Source: a virus
Length of the DNA stretch: 52,140 nucleotides
Reading direction: 5' to 3' (one strand)
IMG/VR virus record: IMGVR_UViG_3300023181_000001
Coordinates: 94,509 to 146,648 of that record
Under the pieces are notes generated by a model that had not been told where the DNA came from, ran no database searches, and was given only the letters and a program-made list of their open reading frames with translations. The number at the start of each line of letters is the position of its first letter. The stretch's first letter is position 1. Positions 49,801 through 52,140 of this stretch are shown here, one piece after another. Made by a program: the position numbers and the translations under genes.

Positions 49801-51250
49801 CTGTATTTATGTACTGCCACTTATAATCTCTGTCGGTTGAATCACATCCTGAGATATCCCCCATTAGGTCTGAAAATCCTGTTTCGAGATCTTCACTATT
49901 TGCTGGTCTGGATATGATAGGAAAATTATAGCTCTTGCCTCCATCCTTGAAAAGAAGCCTTAAAGAAAATGGCTGTACTTCATCTCTCATATATCCCATA
50001 TAATCGGCTGAAATAACTCCGTCTTTATATAACTCCTCGTTAGTGATTACCGTCTGCCACTTCATAAGAGAAGAGAGCAGATTTACCACAGGCTGTATAT
50101 TCACTTCTTCCCTTCTTTTTACTCCGTGTATATACTTTCTCGATCCTATAACGGCTTCACCTTCTGCCTTTTCTATTTTAGGCTTTCTAAAAAATATATC
50201 GTTTAATTGTACTTCCTTTTTAGGAGATATAAGACTGTCTCTTTGGGTATTTGTGTAAATTCTTCCCGAAGAAGTTGACAAAACAGTATCGTTTGAAGTA
50301 GAGAAAATCCCCTCTTCATAGGCAAAAATATCTGAATTTAATACGCCTCTTTCTACACATACTACCTTGTAATATCTGTATTTAGGGTCTAAGTTTAAAA
50401 TATTTAACTTTATAGAAAATGAAGTCAGGTCATCTAATTCAGTTGAGTCTAAAATTCTATCATTTTCGTTGAATATTTTTATCACTCCTGAACTTGAAGA
50501 GTACTCTGACATTTCAGCACCATTTTTGTCACAATAGCATGCAAAGTATTCGTAACTTCCCATTCTTAAGTTACCTCCTACATTTCTAGATACTGCTTGA
50601 ATTGAAAGAGGAGAATGTTCAGGAAATTGGAGAAGTTTTTTTATGTCTATGCAATTTGTAATATCATTATCCTCGCAAGGAATCTCCACTTCAAAAAGAT
50701 AGCTTGTATCTGATACGTTTAACCATCTTGGAGGATTTAAGTTATCTTCCCAATAGATAGTAGTACCTGACTGTTCATTTTTTATTACAATATGTTTTAT
50801 AGGATAGATATCTTTGAAATTCAGACCTTTTCCTATATCTAGACAATTATCATTTATAAGCTCTACGTAAATGTTCTCTGCTGTTTGTGTGGTCTGTTCC
50901 AAAGGTTCAGATAATACGTTTGCATTTCCACAGCCTACACAATTTTCTTGAGGGTCTTCATTTTCGTGAAAAGTCAAAAAGTCTTCGACATATCCTATCG
51001 AAGACTTGCTTGTTTCTCTATTGGTTAGAAAATAGTAAGTTACATTTTTTAAGGCGTTCTTTTTAAAACCTATGACTTTATAACCCTCTGGAAAGTTTAC
51101 ATTTAAGTAATTTGAAGGTTCATTGTGAGTTACCTGTCCGTTAGTGTCAGAATTAAGAGCAAAAACAAATTCTCCATCTTGGAGTCTGTCTATGTTATTT
51201 TCCCTGTTCATTCCACGAAGCGGTAAGCTTATTTCTTTTTTCTGTTGCAC
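43871..51250 (-). CDS. crAss-like muzzle/tail protein with inserted vWA domain
   Basis: This 2459-aa protein starts with GTG at 51250. The N-terminus (ISLPLRGMNRENNIDRLQDG, FVFALNSDTNGQ, NFPEGYKVIGFKK, TYYFLTNRETS) and the late part (YLVYKPLNSYDFDTDSGKL, GTGGIFTTKPVEF, DIHIDSERGQVIFLS, RSWTISYKFE) match the muzzle or stabilisation proteins that close the short tail of crAss-like phages. A hydrophobic hairpin lies at about 1308-1337. Between YDAVNKRFFLTKLD and RSWTISY sits an extra block: Cys-rich repeats (1885-1955), then a vWA domain (1955-2181) with MIDAS-like DATSS (Asp1963) and LVTDAPP (Asp2088), then another Cys cluster. The insert probably projects outward and could bind host surface glycans or proteins. 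Confidence 0.85.
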   Translation of the reverse strand: MQQKKEISLPLRGMNRENNIDRLQDGEFVFALNSDTNGQVTHNEPSNYLNVNFPEGYKVIGFKKNALKNVTYYFLTNRETSKSSIGYVEDFLTFHENEDPQENCVGCGNANVLSEPLEQTTQTAENIYVELINDNCLDIGKGLNFKDIYPIKHIVIKNEQSGTTIYWEDNLNPPRWLNVSDTSYLFEVEIPCEDNDITNCIDIKKLLQFPEHSPLSIQAVSRNVGGNLRMGSYEYFACYCDKNGAEMSEYSSSSGVIKIFNENDRILDSTELDDLTSFSIKLNILNLDPKYRYYKVVCVERGVLNSDIFAYEEGIFSTSNDTVLSTSSGRIYTNTQRDSLISPKKEVQLNDIFFRKPKIEKAEGEAVIGSRKYIHGVKRREEVNIQPVVNLLSSLMKWQTVITNEELYKDGVISADYMGYMRDEVQPFSLRLLFKDGGKSYNFPIISRPANSEDLETGFSDLMGDISGCDSTDRDYKWQYINTAKVEKTCSIATSGTEVIQAESRVCIVRGVDEISANTIEIELNTEFDNLKDYIADNPSVIIPEITPYLLNPYPESHCIPVFGTVSTSGNLTEGKNYIIYDLQPGDDFSNVGFTTEGTVFTATGNTPVSWSNQTEVEETVCDTPTLDEFKVSINTVEGEFVNREESAFPESYEDFPSSSCNFYEASSAGGYVRDTTFEYLYMMRLGIPDNTRKTVLKRSYNSTNEGCSSASDIINISAINNNAQRYFINYRGGETRAELETAKEAYLTELTGVNGFGEKIQSGALWFKANTLNRNKFILEVSKTQEAPANDDIIETTVNPTQKVRVSLFHKCSDTQAFYGEIIPIRTQGLKYRIESYRNTDSRLVITGTSGSASVIINLESYPMVFDTDIDTTINNFMLENGTELEENGIRISIEDGIISLRSAITLTVNVDNLTGDLDGTSQNDIVIINNTVIPLVNPFASGDMFVAIDPWVNQTLGLPKDDTQENGYDPEATPVVKFRTAPPDGCFAVVTRDVTYDRATVSWTSIILDKSEKYSTSCTYFLPDNLECEPIPYKQGEFSFWESTRTYPDNKDLYDSSGLKIEPSDIPSDLRTKFEQYYAEGLDDDNYYTLKEGADFRCAKIRHPKMPDNRVAPFIANQEMPSFTDSFIYPLGVHLDARVVEGMLKIAVRNNLMTQKEADNVFGFEILRGDNTYSKSVISNGLMFDMYQYDRDDKQYLYSNFPYNDLGGDLYHKPNRSASNVIQHPYQGEKNNKFTYISPDLLHTKTQLGTEISIQGYLKGTAKSNFTELEDHPKWTILGRKARNTATTLAVTEVVLETAISVAELTSSQFFMAGFVVGTSLGLVGAILAGVAYATSGFVKSGQYRYDWIKSFRDIGASYNFAYYGYSLGKYNNIIVNRDDANYFKPLSISRYLPDGDFSLVDTKAGETYNINNFQREGSVFLALGDNFLEYSQQYQSIDNSNIKNTSSKATSSTIGCDKREFSPDIASPYVTMKNYVPDQYGDIDTVRWLTTGKIFEIGVSNNCEPVFGGNINITRFTYKRKIPFFRRTAFGTPDKTTYEYSTASNIGFPRFYCDYETDTEFDGFLIPMPDIDSDYEFDCKPGGNKFYIRPSKFYTAYYSVVDFLVESEMNLNMRYANKDINTHFYPVVPNLEFLTQEKNISIKEPNSILYSNVFSLPRIYTNTVNLPTSYDRKKWNQISQNVNEIIWSELDNSEYDNFYDPYLVYKPLNSYDFDTDSGKLKSLKESTRNQAVARFTDGMQVFNTVDNLAERITAQTKELGTGGIFTTKPVEFVKSSLGFTGTQHHNVIETEFGDIHIDSERGQVIFLSNGADKIEDMAYSFSGEISNMQRWFKKQLPFKIKRFFKDADIDNPFLKLGISGGYDAVNKRFFLTKLDAVPISDCIEYDPETGFVLNLTNCEGEEPQPICNEGYTYNPVTQLCERATVTSSCPVGFEYNTTTGKCEKDGEGCDEGLDIVFILDATSSQSGAINGIKDAISSSIVPSIIAEFGSDYRLGLIAVKDRRGIGQPLFDILAPMAIANETPFLTAMNTIFASGGAGLPEPSDLALKATLDNTVSIDFEGSPMGGFTIGTFRENAAKAIILVTDAPPSGLTDSYTLEDWVEADALAEQSSSQGIQIFPFLTAGNQPFPIPPNGGLAPNITYLMQNYANKTGGTYYYNQNGVGIGDDVVDAIVNNIGCVEQIDPTCQTGCEQSFGSCTCVFTETPTYEDIKIPVEITDSRYFQDRSWTISYKFERKGWNSYFSSTPNYYNSHQDFFQVGFNSNQSKLWSHTLENASFQVFQGELKPFIVETVYANKNSSKLFDNLSINSEALRYQDNWSYAEWANKGFNKTVIYNNSNNSGNLNLKEQRAVSDVRKYPITNPDNTQDILFVQQDEKQHINYFYNRVKRENRNIPQWTWDDNNIYREIDRRAVNFANKKLLERMRGDSFIIRLENDLESRFKINYKNTENDATYYDN

Positions 51251-51261
51251 AGTTTTTAATT

Positions 51262-52128
51262 TTATTTTGGAAATCTAAAATATCCTGAGAAGTGTTTCTT
51301 GTTGTTCTCTGAAAAACTTTTACTCCAATTTTTACCCAATCCCTTAAATTTTGACTCTTTCATTGCCAAAGATTTCAATCCAACTGTTTCTTGTACTAGC
51401 TTCTGGTATAGCTGTGAAATGCCTTGCGGATTCAGATTATTATTTATCAGGTACTCTGTTATGTCAATTTTTACAAGATTCTCTATATAGTCGTAAATAG
51501 CTCCTGTAGAAAATATAGGAATTACCATGTCTCCGTTCTCATCTGTCTGTAAGGAGTAATACTGAATATAAACTTTACCTTTGTCGAAATTAGTATTTAA
51601 TATAGAGTTTGAGATGCTTGCTTTGTAAGGACTGTCCACTCTAAGTTTTTTATTAAGGCAGTCAGCCGCTAAGGAATTTGCTTCAACTGTCCCTTCTATT
51701 TCTAAAAAACGGTGTTTGTAATGGGTGTGAATTTGGGAACTCTTAATTGTTATTTTTTCCGTGACTATTTTGGTGTCACAGCTTTTCATATATTCATTCG
51801 TAAGTTCATTCCATCTAGCGGGATTCTCTATCCTTTCTCTATAAACGTAATTGTCTGTAAGATTTTCCCTGTCTCCATGTATTGTAAATCCGAGAGGTTC
51901 TAAGATATAAGCTAATTTTAAAGATTTAAAGTCTTGTGGAAGCATTGCTCTAGAATTACCTATGTCTAAAAATTCACTTTTTAGATTCTGTACATTTACT
52001 CCGAATTTTCTCAAAGCATTTATCACAGTAAATACAATAGAGGACTTGTCTATATCCCCACTCTCTGCAAGTATAGGGTATTTTGCCTCTATCTCGGCTA
52101 TAAATTCGTTTATTGATATTTCATCCAT
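51262..52128 (-). CDS. crAss-like tail ring (connector) protein
   Basis: This is a 288-aa protein. The helical start (INEFIAEIEAKYPILAESGD, IDKSSIVFTVINALRKFG), then LPQDFKSLKLAYILEP, the strand KGKVYIQYYSLQTDENGDMV and the long C-terminal helix fit the ring proteins that stack below the portal in crAss-like virions and lie directly before the muzzle gene. It starts at ATG 52128 and ends 11 bases before the muzzle's GTG. The family call rests on pattern and gene order. Confidence 0.75.
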   Translation of the reverse strand: MDEISINEFIAEIEAKYPILAESGDIDKSSIVFTVINALRKFGVNVQNLKSEFLDIGNSRAMLPQDFKSLKLAYILEPLGFTIHGDRENLTDNYVYRERIENPARWNELTNEYMKSCDTKIVTEKITIKSSQIHTHYKHRFLEIEGTVEANSLAADCLNKKLRVDSPYKASISNSILNTNFDKGKVYIQYYSLQTDENGDMVIPIFSTGAIYDYIENLVKIDITEYLINNNLNPQGISQLYQKLVQETVGLKSLAMKESKFKGLGKNWSKSFSENNKKHFSGYFRFPK

Positions 52129-52140
52129 TAAATTTGCATG

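Noticed and set aside
1-52140. tRNA genes, rRNA, CRISPR arrays, insertion sequences, integrase or attachment sites
   Set aside because: No cloverleaf-like segments, spaced direct repeats, transposase, integrase or flanking repeats were recognised by reading; a tRNA scan was not possible here.

Overview
The window is one dense, AT-rich, entirely leftward-transcribed (minus strand) stretch of a tailed-phage genome. It is best explained as a crAss-like (Crassvirales-related) podovirus of a Bacteroidota host, probably a flavobacterium. The evidence for phage is the ring protein, giant muzzle-like tail protein, virion lytic transglycosylase and very long 'cargo' proteins at 30.3-52.1 kb, a phage-type family A DNA polymerase, and dozens of tiny overlapping genes. 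The evidence for the host is TAnnTTTG -7-like promoter boxes, A-rich leaders with almost no Shine-Dalgarno sequences, and a phage-borne gene with a type IX secretion (T9SS) C-terminal sorting domain, a system confined to Bacteroidota. No convincing plus-strand gene was found.

Layout, read in the direction of transcription (right to left). 52.1-30.3 kb holds the virion module: ring protein, 2459-aa muzzle-like protein carrying an inserted von Willebrand A domain, lytic transglycosylase, then three large cargo or ejection proteins (1053, 882 and 1744 aa). 30.3-28.3 kb is a block of five small unknown genes with its own promoter-like box. 28.3-19.5 kb resumes the large proteins (765 aa with a GNAT-like domain; 1852 aa with a degenerate zincin-like motif and a C-terminal membrane segment). 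A complete C5-cytosine methyltransferase with its own promoter-like box lies between them. 19.5-18.5 kb holds a homing-endonuclease-like gene, a 51-aa gene and a hairpin terminator.

18.5-10.4 kb is an accessory and early region of short genes. It includes the T9SS-type surface protein, a second cytosine-methyltransferase-like protein, a small signal-peptide protein with a tandem repeat, a lipoprotein, a membrane protein and a YopX-family protein. 10.4-8.0 kb is DNA polymerase I, followed by a GIY-YIG homing endonuclease whose leader can fold into a pseudoknot over its start codon. 6.9 kb to the left end is a tightly coupled array of small, mostly unrecognised genes (ATGA, TAATG and TAA-ATG junctions), plus a BT4734/VirE-N-like primase-associated protein. 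The leftmost gene is cut by the window edge.

Together the genes give a virion module whose large proteins are likely carried inside the capsid and ejected, a replication module (PolA plus a primase-like protein), DNA modification, mobile homing genes, and a set of exported proteins likely to alter the host envelope. I recognised no RNA polymerase, terminase, portal, capsid, tRNA or CRISPR in this window. The first four are presumably elsewhere in the genome. All functional statements are from sequence reading; none was confirmed by a database search. Several short genes (40-57 aa) were found by translating gaps by hand.
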